Shown piece after piece: positions 26,609 through 36,327 of a stretch of 64,000 nucleotides of DNA. The translations under genes were made by a program, and so were the position numbers. How positions within the stretch are numbered: position 1 is the stretch's first letter; each line of letters starts with the position of its first letter. Source of the DNA: Taishania pollutisoli (GTDB lineage Bacteria > Bacteroidota > Bacteroidia > Flavobacteriales_D > Crocinitomicaceae); assembly GCF_014518315.1 (NCBI RefSeq), contig NZ_JACVEL010000011.1, positions 50,112-114,111 of the forward strand, in the 5' to 3' direction. The notes under the pieces are model-generated. The model saw nothing but the letters and a program-made list of their open reading frames with translations. It was not told the DNA's origin and did not search any database.

Positions 26609-27259
26609 ATGAATTTCATTGATATCCTGCTTCTGATCCCGATCGGGTATGCTGTCTACAAAGGGTTTAAAAACGGCTTCATTATCGAAGTATGTACTTT
26701 GCTTGCATTGCTCGTGGGAATCTATGCCGGAATACATTTTTCAGACGGAACAGCCAACCTGTTAAAAACCAGTTGGAACATCCATTCAGAATATTTACCT
26801 GTCATCGCGTTTACGATTACCTTTTTGGGAGTAGGTGCATTGGTCTTCTTCGGGGGAAAAATGCTGGAGAAAGTGGTGGATGTGGCCAACCTGACGCCAT
26901 TGAATAAATTTCTGGGAATTTTATTTGCATTGATAAAAATCTTCTATCTGCTCAGTGTGTTTATTGTATTGCTGGAATCGTATGACGAAAAGGGTGATTT
27001 TATCAAAGAAGAAACAAAACAGGATTCGTTGCTGTACGAACCGGTCAAAAACCTGTCATTAACAACCATTCCGCGCATCAAAGAAAGCACGATTTTTCTT
27101 ACCAATTCATTAAAGGCTGAACAAGATTCCACCGGTTTATCCGTGCAGGACATTTTACGTGCCAAAGAAATTGCCGACAGTCTTGGAATTGATGCCAATG
27201 ATGCAATGGAATTGAAACGGATTCACGACGAATACAGTCAGAAAGAAACGACCAACTAA
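26609..27259 (+). CDS. CvpA-family membrane protein
   Basis: The 216-residue protein shows the CvpA pattern: MNFIDILLLIPIGYAVYKGFKNGFI at the N-terminus, four membrane segments in residues 1-120, and the LTPLNKFLGILFALIKIF motif. A charged cytoplasmic tail follows. CvpA is linked to colicin V production and to envelope stress in other bacteria; the molecular job is not known. It follows the unknown membrane protein at six bases and converges on the yyaL-type gene. Confidence 0.85.
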   Translation: MNFIDILLLIPIGYAVYKGFKNGFIIEVCTLLALLVGIYAGIHFSDGTANLLKTSWNIHSEYLPVIAFTITFLGVGALVFFGGKMLEKVVDVANLTPLNKFLGILFALIKIFYLLSVFIVLLESYDEKGDFIKEETKQDSLLYEPVKNLSLTTIPRIKESTIFLTNSLKAEQDSTGLSVQDILRAKEIADSLGIDANDAMELKRIHDEYSQKETTN

Positions 27260-27283
27260 TTCATATTTCGTTAATGAATATAA

Positions 27284-29290
27284 TTACGGTTGTATCAGCT
27301 CCAATACATCATTCAGATCAGAGACCGGTGGGAGACATCCATCGGTTTCCGAGCAAATATAAAACAGGTTTTGTTCCGGATTTTTATATTTCCCTAACGG
27401 AATAACCTCTGAATGATAAGCTGTAAGGGTGTGAGGAATGTATAACTGATGCCATTCCGACAGCCGTTCACCGGAAGTATCTCCTGAGATAACCACTTCA
27501 TAAAAACGATTCGTGTTATTGAGCAACAGGATCGCCCAGTTACTGTATCCCGAACCGTATTGTTCCATTCCGTCATACACATTCATCAACTGCTGACGAG
27601 CATCTTCCAGCCATGTGTGTTGTTCAAATAAAAGCCCCAGATTCCACAAATTAGTAGCCATGATGGAGTTACTTGCAGGAATAACGTTGTCATTGATGTC
27701 CATTTTTCGGGCAATGAGTGTTGTGCTGTCAGGCGTGAAATAAAACATTTTACTTTCCGGATGCTGAAAATGATTGATGGTGTATGTTGTCAATTCTTTC
27801 GCAATCAGAAGATACGCTTCATCCGCAGTGATTTCGTAAAAACGGGTAAATGCCTGAATGACGGTTGCATAGTCTTCCAGAAAACCGTCAATTGTACTCC
27901 TTCCGTTTTTTCGGGTTCTGTAAAGCGAAAAATCAATTTTCAATTGATGCGTTTTAATCCACCGGACAATTTTGTGTGCCAGGTGTTTGTACTCTTCTTC
28001 TCCGAAAGCAGCGTATGCATCACACAAACCTGTTGCCAGCAAAGCATTCCACGAAGTCAGTGATTTGTCATCGATCCCGGGGAAGACACGTTTTTTGCGT
28101 TCATTCCGCAGCAACTCGTTGACAGTAGTGATCCGTTCTTCCAGACGGGCTTCGTCCAATCCGTATTTTAACATCAGTTCTTTGTCGGAAAGCACGCGCA
28201 AAGGAATGTATTTTCCTTCTTCCCAATGTCCCCTGGAGTTGAAACTGTATAAATCGGAAGCAAACGCATAGTTGTCCGACAGTACATCCTGGTATTCTTT
28301 GAGCGTCCAGCAATAGTATTTGCCTTCTTCGCCTTCACTATCGGCATCGATGGCAGCATAATAGCAGCCTTCGGAATGATGCATCTCCCGTTGCAACCAT
28401 TCGATTGTTTGCACTACAGTTCGTTTGTAGAGTGGTTTCTTGAACACTTTGTAGGCTTGTGAATAGAGGGAGATCAATTGTGCATTGTCGTAGAGCATTT
28501 TTTCGAAATGCGGAACTTTCCACAACATGTCTACCGAATAACGGGCAAAACCTCCCCCGACATGGTCATAGATTCCTCCCATAGCGATTTTGTCCAGGGT
28601 TAGTTCCACATGCTTCAGTACCGGTTCATCTGAAAACCGGATACCGTATTGCAACAAAAACAAGTAATTATTGGGGAGCGGGAATTTCGGAGCACGCGTA
28701 TTTCCTCCTTCGATCGCATCGAATTGTCGTTTCCAACGGGTTACCAGTTCGTGGAGTTTTTCCTGTTGAAATGGTGCCGGTTCCTGAGGAATGTCAATCA
28801 ACTCACTGCTGACAATCCCCTCGTGTAACCGGGAGGCGTATTCCTCCGCTTTTTCAGTGTCATTGACAAATAAATGCTGCAACGATCCCAAGATGTTTTT
28901 CCATTGCTCTTTCGGAAAATAAGTACCTCCGTATAGCGGGCGTCCATCCGGGAGCGTAAAGCAATTCAAGGGCCAGCCTCCGCGTTGTGTCATCAGTTGC
29001 ACAGCGGTCATGTACACCTGGTCCACATCCGGACGTTCTTCACGGTCTACTTTTACATTGATAAAGTACTCGTTCATAATCGCAGCCACTTCTTCATCTT
29101 CAAAACTTTCATGTTCCATGACATGGCACCAGTGACAGGCAGAATACCCGATACTGATCAGTACCAGTTTGTTCTCTTGTTTTGCTTTTGTAAACACGTC
29201 TTCACTCCAGGGAATCCAATTCACAGGATTGTATGCATGTTGTTGTAAATACGGAGAACTTTCGTGGATGAGTGAATTTGCTTGTTTCAT
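27284..29290 (-). CDS. YyaL/SSP411-type thioredoxin-domain protein
   Basis: The 668-residue protein (ATG at 29290) has an N-terminal thioredoxin-like domain, DUF255, with the redox motif ACHWCHVME and the highly conserved segments [13 protein letters not shown] and [13 protein letters not shown]. The rest is an alpha/alpha-barrel resembling N-acylglucosamine 2-epimerase/cellobiose epimerase folds ([43 protein letters not shown]). The family is near universal but its reaction is not established. Eleven further residues open upstream look non-coding. It is divergent from the exonuclease gene. Confidence 0.9.
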   Translation of the reverse strand: MKQANSLIHESSPYLQQHAYNPVNWIPWSEDVFTKAKQENKLVLISIGYSACHWCHVMEHESFEDEEVAAIMNEYFINVKVDREERPDVDQVYMTAVQLMTQRGGWPLNCFTLPDGRPLYGGTYFPKEQWKNILGSLQHLFVNDTEKAEEYASRLHEGIVSSELIDIPQEPAPFQQEKLHELVTRWKRQFDAIEGGNTRAPKFPLPNNYLFLLQYGIRFSDEPVLKHVELTLDKIAMGGIYDHVGGGFARYSVDMLWKVPHFEKMLYDNAQLISLYSQAYKVFKKPLYKRTVVQTIEWLQREMHHSEGCYYAAIDADSEGEEGKYYCWTLKEYQDVLSDNYAFASDLYSFNSRGHWEEGKYIPLRVLSDKELMLKYGLDEARLEERITTVNELLRNERKKRVFPGIDDKSLTSWNALLATGLCDAYAAFGEEEYKHLAHKIVRWIKTHQLKIDFSLYRTRKNGRSTIDGFLEDYATVIQAFTRFYEITADEAYLLIAKELTTYTINHFQHPESKMFYFTPDSTTLIARKMDINDNVIPASNSIMATNLWNLGLLFEQHTWLEDARQQLMNVYDGMEQYGSGYSNWAILLLNNTNRFYEVVISGDTSGERLSEWHQLYIPHTLTAYHSEVIPLGKYKNPEQNLFYICSETDGCLPPVSDLNDVLELIQP

Positions 29291-29333
29291 AAGGTAAAAA
29301 TAGGATTTAATGCTATTTCTCACATAAATAATT

Positions 29334-29341
29334 TAATTTTG
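29334..29341 (+). promoter_or_regulatory. -7 box four bases before the exonuclease start
   Basis: TAATTTTG ends at 29341, with CCAC before the ATG at 29346. A leaderless or near-leaderless mRNA is possible. Confidence 0.4.
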
Positions 29342-29345
29342 CCAC

Positions 29346-30461
29346 ATGATTTATTCCGTTATAGACGTAGAAACAACAGGTGGTAACCCGAAATCTTCCA
29401 AGATTACGGAAATTGCGATCTATCGTCATGACGGAAACCAGGTAACAGACGAATTTGTAACATTGGTGAATCCTGAAATGTCGATTCCCGAGTTTGTTTC
29501 CAACCTGACGGGAATTACTGATGCAATGGTGGAAAACGCACCTAAATTTTATGAAATTGCCCGGAAAATTATTGAATTTACGGAGGGAACCGTTTTTGTT
29601 GCACACAATGTCGGGTTTGACTACGGAATGATTCGCAGTGAGTTTCGCAGACTCGGATACGACTTTCGCCTACCGCATTTATGTACTGTTCGTTGTTCCA
29701 GGCAAATTATCCCGGGAAAAGATTCGTACAGTCTGGGAAAGTTGACCCGGTCACTGGGAATTGAATTGGTCGGGCGTCACAGAGCGGGTGGAGATGCATT
29801 GGCAACAGCAAAATTGTTAAGTCTGCTGCTTGAAAAAAACAGCAGCGGGTTGACAGGGCTGATTCAACACGAACTCAATCCGAATTTTTTGCATCCTGCA
29901 CTGAACCTGGAAGAAGTGGAGGAAATTCCAAACCGTGCGGGAATCTATAAGTTCTTTGATGAGAACAATCAATTGATTTACCTTGGTAAAAGCAAGGCCA
30001 TTCGTTCACATGTGGAGCAGCACCTCAAAGACACATCCATTAAAAAGAGCGCGCAGTGGTGTCGTGAGATTGCCCGTGTGGAATTTGAATTGACGGGAAC
30101 AGATTTGATTGCTGCAATTTTGGAGTACCAGGCCAAAAAAAGTAAAAAGCCCAAGTATAACAGGACCGTTCGTACAAAGGCAGCGCCCGGTGAAGATTTG
30201 TTTAACGGTCAGTTGAAAGCGTTGGATTTTAACGGAGAATCGTTTTATTTGTTGGGCAAGGGAAGAAACAAACAGGAAAAAAGTTTGATTCTGGTTGAAA
30301 ACGGAAGCTTTTCAGGATATGGATTCGCCCCGTTTCACATGAACAGGCTAAATCCATTGTTCTGGAAGCGGTTTATTTCCTATTCTTCTGAAGATGAAGT
30401 TATTCAACGGATGATCGCGAACCATATCAAAAAGAATAAATCGGAAAAAATAATGGTGTAG
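29346..30461 (+). CDS. DnaQ-like exonuclease fused to a GIY-YIG domain
   Basis: The 371-residue protein has a DEDDh 3'-5' exonuclease at residues 1-about 175 (VIDVETTGG, HNVGFDYGMI, GRHRAGGDALAT) followed by a GIY-YIG nuclease domain at about 195-285 (AGIYKFF, LIYLGKS, LEYQAKKSKKPKYN), the same order seen in UvrC-related Cho-type proteins. A C-terminal stretch of about 85 residues has no clear domain. The combination suggests DNA-end or lesion processing. Whether both active sites work is unknown. It is divergent from the yyaL-type gene. Confidence 0.88.
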   Translation: MIYSVIDVETTGGNPKSSKITEIAIYRHDGNQVTDEFVTLVNPEMSIPEFVSNLTGITDAMVENAPKFYEIARKIIEFTEGTVFVAHNVGFDYGMIRSEFRRLGYDFRLPHLCTVRCSRQIIPGKDSYSLGKLTRSLGIELVGRHRAGGDALATAKLLSLLLEKNSSGLTGLIQHELNPNFLHPALNLEEVEEIPNRAGIYKFFDENNQLIYLGKSKAIRSHVEQHLKDTSIKKSAQWCREIARVEFELTGTDLIAAILEYQAKKSKKPKYNRTVRTKAAPGEDLFNGQLKALDFNGESFYLLGKGRNKQEKSLILVENGSFSGYGFAPFHMNRLNPLFWKRFISYSSEDEVIQRMIANHIKKNKSEKIMV

Positions 30462-30523
30462 TTCATTGAGCGGAAACAATGGATCATTGATTAATGAACG
30501 TGTACCTTCTCATCGGGAACGCT

Positions 30524-30531
30524 TATATTTG
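30524..30531 (+). promoter_or_regulatory. Possible -7 box for the lipoprotein gene
   Basis: TATATTTG lies 26 bases before the lipoprotein start codon; no correctly spaced TTG was found. Confidence 0.4.
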
Positions 30532-30557
30532 TCAACAGGTACTAACTTAACAGAAGA

Positions 30558-31355
30558 ATGAAAATAACATATATTCAGCTTATATTGACAGCAGTTTCAG
30601 TTGTGTTACTGGGAGCGTGTACAGATGGTGAGCAAGCGGGAAGTGAAAAAGAAAAGACCGGCATTAAACAGGCAAAACAGGATCAGTACGACGATCCGAC
30701 ATTACCTTTTGACCAGCGGTTGAAAAAATACATTGAAGGAAAATTAAGTACTCGTCCAAACGAGGATTACCGGTTAAAAATATACGAGGAGCACCTCAAT
30801 GATGATGGTAAGACAGATATGATTATTACCGTAAATCGCCTTGAAAACGCAATCAAAACAGCCGAAGAAAAAAATCTGGTAACAAAATCGGCAACGGTCG
30901 GATTTTTCGGAAACCACAATCACATGTTTTATTACAGCAGTATTACCAATAAGTTTCTCGGACCTTATACAATGTCATCCACACCGCAACGTCAGCTGAC
31001 CATTACTTTTGAAAACATTTCTTCCGAAAATCACAAAGACATCATTGTTGATTTCCCGATTCGCAACTCTCAATTCCGTCGCATTTACCTGATGATCGAT
31101 GATACGCCTAATTATGCGTTTCAATGGAAGCAGTATGATGGATGGGGTACGGATAAACTGGAGGCTTATTGTTTCGAGTACGGAAAGGGGACATATTCAG
31201 AAACAAAGGACATTATTATCAAAAAAGCAACCATGAAAAACATTGGAAAAGAAGATAACTATGATACGGCGGAGCAGGAAATTACCTGCACGGATCAATT
31301 GGTTAAACGCTTTTTCTTCAATGCCCCGGACCGAAAATATTACACGCCCAACTAA
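30558..31355 (+). CDS. Hypothetical lipoprotein
   Basis: The 265-residue protein has a lipoprotein signal (hydrophobic core then LLGAC, lipidated Cys21) followed by a charged linker rich in Lys, Glu and Gln. The mature part has about 215 residues with a pattern of beta strands (for example LKIYEEHLNDDGKTDMIITV, where DDGKTD resembles a VCBS/FG-GAP-like calcium loop) and no catalytic motif. It is probably anchored in the outer membrane. The esterase gene begins two bases after its stop codon, so the two are cotranscribed. Confidence 0.7.
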   Translation: MKITYIQLILTAVSVVLLGACTDGEQAGSEKEKTGIKQAKQDQYDDPTLPFDQRLKKYIEGKLSTRPNEDYRLKIYEEHLNDDGKTDMIITVNRLENAIKTAEEKNLVTKSATVGFFGNHNHMFYYSSITNKFLGPYTMSSTPQRQLTITFENISSENHKDIIVDFPIRNSQFRRIYLMIDDTPNYAFQWKQYDGWGTDKLEAYCFEYGKGTYSETKDIIIKKATMKNIGKEDNYDTAEQEITCTDQLVKRFFFNAPDRKYYTPN

Positions 31356-31356
31356 A

Positions 31357-31977
31357 ATGGAGCAATTCATTCGCATTCAAAAAACCGCACGTTATTTTTC
31401 CGAAGGAAATCCCGATTCAGGTAAATTACTGATTGCATTACACGGTTACGGACAGTTGCCGCAATTTTTTATCCGCAAGTTTTCTACCTTGTATCGTGAT
31501 TGGCATGTCGTTGCTCCTGAAGGTTTACACCGCTTTTACATCAATGGAAATTCCGGCAGAGTAGGGGCGTCCTGGATGACGAAAGAATCCCGGGAAAGTG
31601 ACATCGAAGACAACCTGGGATGGATCGGTCAATTGGTAGAGCATTTAACGGAAGAACAGGCATACAACGAAATTGTATTGTTGGGCTTTTCTCAGGGTGC
31701 TGCAACGGCTGCGCGCTATTTTTATACAGGAAACCATGTCATCAACCGCCTGATCATCTGGGCGTCTGTTTTTCCTCCGGATATTGATAAATCTCATTTG
31801 TTTTCCCGGCATTCAGACAGTACAGAGCATACATTTGTACTCGGTACACACGACCAGTTTTTTACCGAAACACAACAACAGGAAGCACATTCCTTTTTTC
31901 GCAACCTGGGCTTTAAAACAGTATCTTTTGAAGGAAATCACGATATTGATGAAAAAACTTTGGAAGATATCCTATAA
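31357..31977 (+). CDS. Alpha/beta-hydrolase, phospholipase/carboxylesterase type
   Basis: From the ATG at 31357 the protein has 206 residues. It has the oxyanion HGYG motif (29-32), nucleophile elbow GFSQG (Ser112), Asp166 in THDQF and His195 in GNHD, a complete Ser-Asp-His triad of the small serine esterases related to acyl-protein thioesterases. There is no signal peptide, so it acts in the cytoplasm. The frame is open for 38 residues further upstream, but these overlap the lipoprotein gene and are not hydrolase-like. Confidence 0.85.
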   Translation: MEQFIRIQKTARYFSEGNPDSGKLLIALHGYGQLPQFFIRKFSTLYRDWHVVAPEGLHRFYINGNSGRVGASWMTKESRESDIEDNLGWIGQLVEHLTEEQAYNEIVLLGFSQGAATAARYFYTGNHVINRLIIWASVFPPDIDKSHLFSRHSDSTEHTFVLGTHDQFFTETQQQEAHSFFRNLGFKTVSFEGNHDIDEKTLEDIL

Positions 31978-31991
31978 AAACTATAATTTTG
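31960..31991 (+). promoter_or_regulatory. Promoter of the lolA-like gene
   Basis: TTG at 31960-31962, a 21-base spacer and TAATTTTG at 31984-31991 fit a Bacteroidota promoter, overlapping the end of the esterase gene and 31 bases before the next start. Confidence 0.5.
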
Positions 31992-32022
31992 GCACGCTTT
32001 ATGGATTAAGCCCACTCAAAAA

Positions 32023-32664
32023 ATGATTATGAAACATTTATTAGTATTGATAACGTTGGTTGCCGTGTCATTCTCTTTTTCACAGGATGAGAAGGCAGAC
32101 AAAATTCTGAATACATTTTCAAACAAAGTAAAAGGAAGCTCTTCATTCTACCTGGAGTTTTCGGCAAATATTAAAAACGCAAGTTCAGGAACAAACGAAA
32201 ACAATACCGGAAAGGGATGGGTCAAGGGAGACAAGTATTATGCTTCTTATGGTGAGTTGACACGAATTTCCAACGGAAAGAAAACCTGGACAATCTTAAA
32301 AGAAGAAAAATCGGTTTATATCTCAGATGAGGATGGGGACGAAGAGTCTGTTAATCCTAAGAAATTAATGACATTGTGGGATACAGGTTTTAAAAGTAAA
32401 TACGAAAAAGAAACAAAAAACGGAGCGGATTTGGTTCACATGATCAATCTCTATCCGAAGAACCCGAAAACAGCAGATTATCATACCATCACGCTGTACA
32501 TCGGAAAGAATGATAACGAACTGAAAAAGGCTACATTGAAAGGAAAGGATGGTACTGTTATGACCTATACAGTGACCAAATTGCAATTCAATGTAGATGC
32601 GCCTGATTCCAAATTCGTCTTTGATAAATCCAAGTATCCCGGATACCAGGTTATTGAGGATTAA
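32023..32664 (+). CDS. lolA: LolA-like outer-membrane lipoprotein carrier
   Basis: The 213-residue protein has a signal peptide (cut after SFSFS) and the LolA pattern: ADKILNTFSNKVKGSSSFYLEFSA at the start of the mature part, a GWVKGDKYYAS strand, NGKKTWTILKEEKSVYIS, and a C-terminal YPGYQVIED. LolA shuttles lipoproteins across the periplasm. Start could be Met1 or Met3. It has its own likely promoter and a strong bidirectional terminator. Confidence 0.85.
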   Translation: MIMKHLLVLITLVAVSFSFSQDEKADKILNTFSNKVKGSSSFYLEFSANIKNASSGTNENNTGKGWVKGDKYYASYGELTRISNGKKTWTILKEEKSVYISDEDGDEESVNPKKLMTLWDTGFKSKYEKETKNGADLVHMINLYPKNPKTADYHTITLYIGKNDNELKKATLKGKDGTVMTYTVTKLQFNVDAPDSKFVFDKSKYPGYQVIED

Positions 32665-32682
32665 TAACAGGAACTTTTACTT

Positions 32683-32725
32683 AAAAACAGCCCGGTTGAC
32701 CATTTGCAACCGGGCTGTTTTTTTT
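32683..32725. terminator. Bidirectional terminator between lolA and the next gene
   Basis: A perfect 16-bp stem (32683-32698 with 32707-32722) with a loop of eight bases and T or A tracts on both flanks serves the two convergent genes. Confidence 0.93.
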
Positions 32726-32743
32726 GAAGAAATCACTTTTATA

Positions 32744-34016
32744 TTACCAGTTCAAAAAGACGGAAAAATTTTCTAATACATCACTGTTATAGATGGCCAG
32801 CTGGTGAAAATTGATCCAGGTAAGAACTACGAGTAGAATAATTAAAGGTATTCGTAATTGTTTTTTATACAGCCAGGCAATGGAACATGCCAACCCAAAT
32901 GCGAAAACGGGATAACTGTGCACCAATGCTCTTGTGGAATAACTTGCTCCATACTTCCAATCTGCCCAGGCAATAATGATCCATATATTCAGGATGCAAA
33001 ACGTAAGAATACTTCTTTTTAAAGATTGACCCTTCATCCAAAATAAACCTGCAATCATCAGAATGGCAACAGGGGTGTATAGAAACCATCCTTTTTCCGG
33101 CCCGAATAAGACTCTGAACCAGGGGGTCAGAAAATACCATTTAGAGCCCACATCGTAAATAACAGATCCCGTTGTGTGATACCAGTAGATGAATTGAGGG
33201 AGCATGGCAATGAAGCCACCTGCCAGGCAATACATGATATGAAGTTTATTGTCCCGCACCAGCTTCCATTTCCTTTTTCGGGCCGTTTGTTCCGTCGTAT
33301 TCCAAAGCAGTGGAATAAAGATCATAATGAGTTCCGTGGGTCTTGAAATAGTGGCTAAACCAATGGCTGCACCGATTAATGCGGTGCTTTTCCAGGAAGG
33401 ATGTTCATGCCATTTTGATGGTTTGTAATATGAGCAATGCATACAAAGGAAAGATATAGGCATGACTCATTCCGCCATCCACGGAAGTGTATTGAATGAG
33501 GTTGGAAGTAAGTCCTAAAAAAAGAAGTGTCATCGCAATGATTTCTTCTTCGAAATAATACCGGAGTACTTTTCTGAGCAGAAACAACCCGATCAATACC
33601 CATACAATTCCACCAAACATAATCGCATATTGATATGGAGCGGAAAAACCATCCTGGGGATAACCCAGCATGCCTGCCATTATATGCCCCAACCCGAAAA
33701 ACGGAAGTTGTAAAATAGCAACTCCACACAGGTATTTGTTCGTAAATGTGCCACTTTCCAATTGCATGGCCTGGTACAAATGTCCACCGGTGACGTGGTA
33801 TGTGGAATCAATTTGTGGAAGCCATTCGAGTGTCCTGACATCATCGTAGATCAATACAGAAGGAAGGTACATATAGTAGCCGAATGCGTCCCAGGAAGTT
33901 GCATTGTAGCCATTTACTTCGTTGTTTTTCAAGTGAACAAACCGGAAGGTAATAAAGACACATGCAACAATAATCAGTGCGATACCTGACGATTTTTGTT
34001 GAAGAGCTGTTTTCAT
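32744..34016 (-). pseudogene. Frameshifted polytopic membrane protein (GT-C-like)
   Basis: Two overlapping reading frames form one protein of about 423 residues. The N-terminal part starts at 34016 and runs in frame to LILQTIK, where it hits a stop; the C-terminal part continues one base over with WHEHPSWKSTALIGAA and runs to 32744. The break lies at the A4 run on the coding strand (T4 at 33413-33416), so a single extra A explains it. There are roughly ten membrane segments and a lumenal-type loop WDAFGYYMYLP, like Bacteroidota PMT/GT-C glycosyltransferase-related proteins; the donor and acceptor are unknown. It may be a real mutation, a phase-variable tract or a sequencing error. The downstream half shows no other decay. 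Confidence 0.8.
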
Positions 34017-34100
34017 GAAGGTCGAAGATAGTAATAAAATAAATGCAACTACTGTCGGCCAGCTTGAAAAGCATGGTTTCCAAACAGGTGTTGGGTGAGA

Positions 34101-35318
34101 TCAGAACATGAATTGCGCCTGAAGTCGCAACACATTCCCCCGCTGGAAATTGTCCCGCAATGTAAAATCTTCGTATCGGCGTTCGGACATTGTATACATA
34201 ACAACCAGCTCAAAGTGTTTCCAGGGCTGCCATTCGATTCCGAATTCCATTTCATTGAGGTGGTAGCTGCGCGCATCCTGCTCAAATTTCTTTCCGCCAT
34301 CGTAATATTTATACTTGACAAATGGAATTAGGAGTTGTTCTTTCAGACGCAATTGGTAATTTAGCAAGACATATCCTCCGGATAAATTTTGTGTTTCAAT
34401 TGAGTCCGTCAACTTGTTGAATTCAGGTCCCCGCCCAATGTTATATTCCGCTTGGATTCCAAATGGTTTGGGGTACCAGACCGCTGTAATACCTACGCGT
34501 TCGTCTTTGTAATTCAGGCTCCCGTTGTGTTTTACTCCCGCGCTGATATCATCGTCCATCATCCGGTAGATGCCGGTGTATCCCTGAATCCCTGCTTCAA
34601 ATGTCTGGTTTTTGATATTGAACGGATAAGCTGCCCGGAATACAACATGTTTGTTGTCGTTCATCTCCCGTGTGTTGAGGGGTTGCCCGTTGACAATTCC
34701 CAATGCAATAACACCATAATCCCCGCTTCCTTTTAACCCGTCTGCCACCAGTGATTTAAACAATTCCCGTCTTTTTGTCGGAGCCCACATAAAGTGAATA
34801 CCCAAATCACGTTCGTTACTAAATGAACTGTTTGTTCCGTCATTTCTGTCCAGGCTCAACCGGTTGCGACTCGACTGCAGGTTTTCGAAACTGTATGGAA
34901 CTTTTGACTGACCGATCCGGAAGCGAAATTCATTCTTTTTGTCTACACCGATATCAAAGTAAGCATCTCTCAGTTGCGCAAAGTTTTTCGTTCCGTTGAC
35001 TGCACTTGCAAAATCCGGTTGGATGTAAAAATAAATCTGTGGGTGAATTTGTCCGGAAAGTACAATTCGCGCCCGTCTGATCGAAAAATTGCTTCCTTCT
35101 CCCCATGCTTTGTCACATTGATCACAATCCAGGTTGCGATTTGTTTCAAGCAAGCCATTGTAACGCACCTGTAAATACCCTCCTATCGAAATGGACTGAA
35201 ACCATTTCCGTTCTTTTTTGGGTGTATTTTGAAGTGTATCCTGCTGTCCGGTTAATTGATTGGGAATGCAATAAAGACCAATTGAAAATAGTACAAATAT
35301 TAAATGTTTATTATTCAC
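34101..35318 (-). CDS. Phosphate-selective porin O/P-type outer-membrane protein
   Basis: The 405-residue protein has a signal peptide (to about residue 24, before QQD) and a porin O/P beta-barrel pattern: GGYLQVRYNG, IRRARIVLSGQIHPQIYFYIQPDFA, RDAYFDIG, FRFRIGQSKVPYSFENLQSS, and a terminal strand ending QAQFMF with C-terminal Phe. Such porins take up phosphate or pyrophosphate. It is divergent from a PhoB/PhoR-like two-component pair, which fits phosphate regulation. Confidence 0.88.
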   Translation of the reverse strand: MNNKHLIFVLFSIGLYCIPNQLTGQQDTLQNTPKKERKWFQSISIGGYLQVRYNGLLETNRNLDCDQCDKAWGEGSNFSIRRARIVLSGQIHPQIYFYIQPDFASAVNGTKNFAQLRDAYFDIGVDKKNEFRFRIGQSKVPYSFENLQSSRNRLSLDRNDGTNSSFSNERDLGIHFMWAPTKRRELFKSLVADGLKGSGDYGVIALGIVNGQPLNTREMNDNKHVVFRAAYPFNIKNQTFEAGIQGYTGIYRMMDDDISAGVKHNGSLNYKDERVGITAVWYPKPFGIQAEYNIGRGPEFNKLTDSIETQNLSGGYVLLNYQLRLKEQLLIPFVKYKYYDGGKKFEQDARSYHLNEMEFGIEWQPWKHFELVVMYTMSERRYEDFTLRDNFQRGNVLRLQAQFMF

Positions 35319-35640
35319 AGCTTGTAATTTTTACAGGGGCAAAAATGGGCACACATTTCTAAAATGAACGTATTGTAAATCGAATTTAACCTTTTGTTAA
35401 AATTATATTTCAAGTGTAAAATCAGGGTGTTCCAATGCGGATGCTACATCCAGGTAATACAACCTTAATAAATAGAACATATTTGGGTAATCAGTAGTTA
35501 ATCTTTACATAACATTGAGGCAATATTCCATTAACCTTACTATAAAAACAATCCGATTCATTTAACCTAACATTAAACTTTCCTTAATTGAATGGCTATT
35601 TGTTCGATATAATTTTGTTACGTAAATAAAACATAAAGAT
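35319..35640. promoter_or_regulatory. Divergent control region with repeated TTAACCT motifs
   Basis: This 322-base gap separates the porin from the response regulator gene. TTAACCT occurs at 35386-35392, 35531-35537 and 35562-35568, and TTAATCT at 35498-35504; the last three are 33 and 31 bases apart, about three helical turns. I read them as candidate binding sites for the adjacent regulator. No gene is visible. Confidence 0.5.
35588..35617 (+). promoter_or_regulatory. Promoter of the phoB-phoR-like operon
   Basis: TTG at 35588-35590, a 19-base spacer and TAATTTTG at 35610-35617 give a textbook Bacteroidota promoter 23 bases before the start codon. Confidence 0.65.
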
Positions 35641-36327
35641 ATGGCATCAAAAAATCATACAATTCTTCTGGTAGATGATGAACAGGATATTTTAAAGATG
35701 TTGTCATATAATATCGAAAAAGAAGGGTACAAAGTGTATTGTGCAGAAGATGGGGAAAAGGCAGTAGAGTTGACAAAATTGCATACACCATCATTGATCT
35801 TAATGGATTTGATGATGCCGAAAATGGATGGGATCGAAGCCTGCCAGATTATTCGGGAATTACCCGGAATCAAACAACCGTTGATTACCTTCCTCACTTC
35901 CCGCTCGGAAGACTATTCTCAGATTGCAGGCTTTTCCGCAGGCGGAGACGATTACATCACCAAACCGATTCGTCCGCGATTGTTGATGAGTAAGATTGAA
36001 TCGTTGTTGCGCAGGTATGATCTGAACGGAGAACAGAACATTGCGGCAGCCGCAGGAGCGTTGGTGGTGAACCGGGAAAAGTTTTTTATTGAATTCAAAG
36101 GAGAAAAGATCACCCTTCCTAAAAAAGAGTTTGAATTATTGGAAATGCTGGCAAATAATCCCGGGAAAGTCTACACACGTGACCAGATTCTGGCGCAGGT
36201 ATGGGGAGATGAAACCATTGTCGGCGAACGAACCATTGATGTTCACATCCGAAAATTAAGAGAGAAACTTGGAAATGATTATATTCGCACTATTAAAGGT
36301 GTTGGTTATACATTCAAAGAAAGTTGA
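35641..36327 (+). CDS. PhoB/OmpR-type response regulator
   Basis: The 228-residue protein has a receiver domain (VDDEQD with Asp12 and Asp13, phospho-acceptor Asp56 in LILMDLMMPKMDG, KPI lysine loop near 107) and an OmpR-type winged helix at about 130-228 (KKEFELLEMLANNPGKVYTRDQIL, TIDVHIRKLREKLG, IRTIKGVGYTF). It overlaps the kinase gene by four bases. With a phosphate porin across the promoter region it is probably the PhoB of this organism, though this is contextual. Confidence 0.9.
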   Translation: MASKNHTILLVDDEQDILKMLSYNIEKEGYKVYCAEDGEKAVELTKLHTPSLILMDLMMPKMDGIEACQIIRELPGIKQPLITFLTSRSEDYSQIAGFSAGGDDYITKPIRPRLLMSKIESLLRRYDLNGEQNIAAAAGALVVNREKFFIEFKGEKITLPKKEFELLEMLANNPGKVYTRDQILAQVWGDETIVGERTIDVHIRKLREKLGNDYIRTIKGVGYTFKES

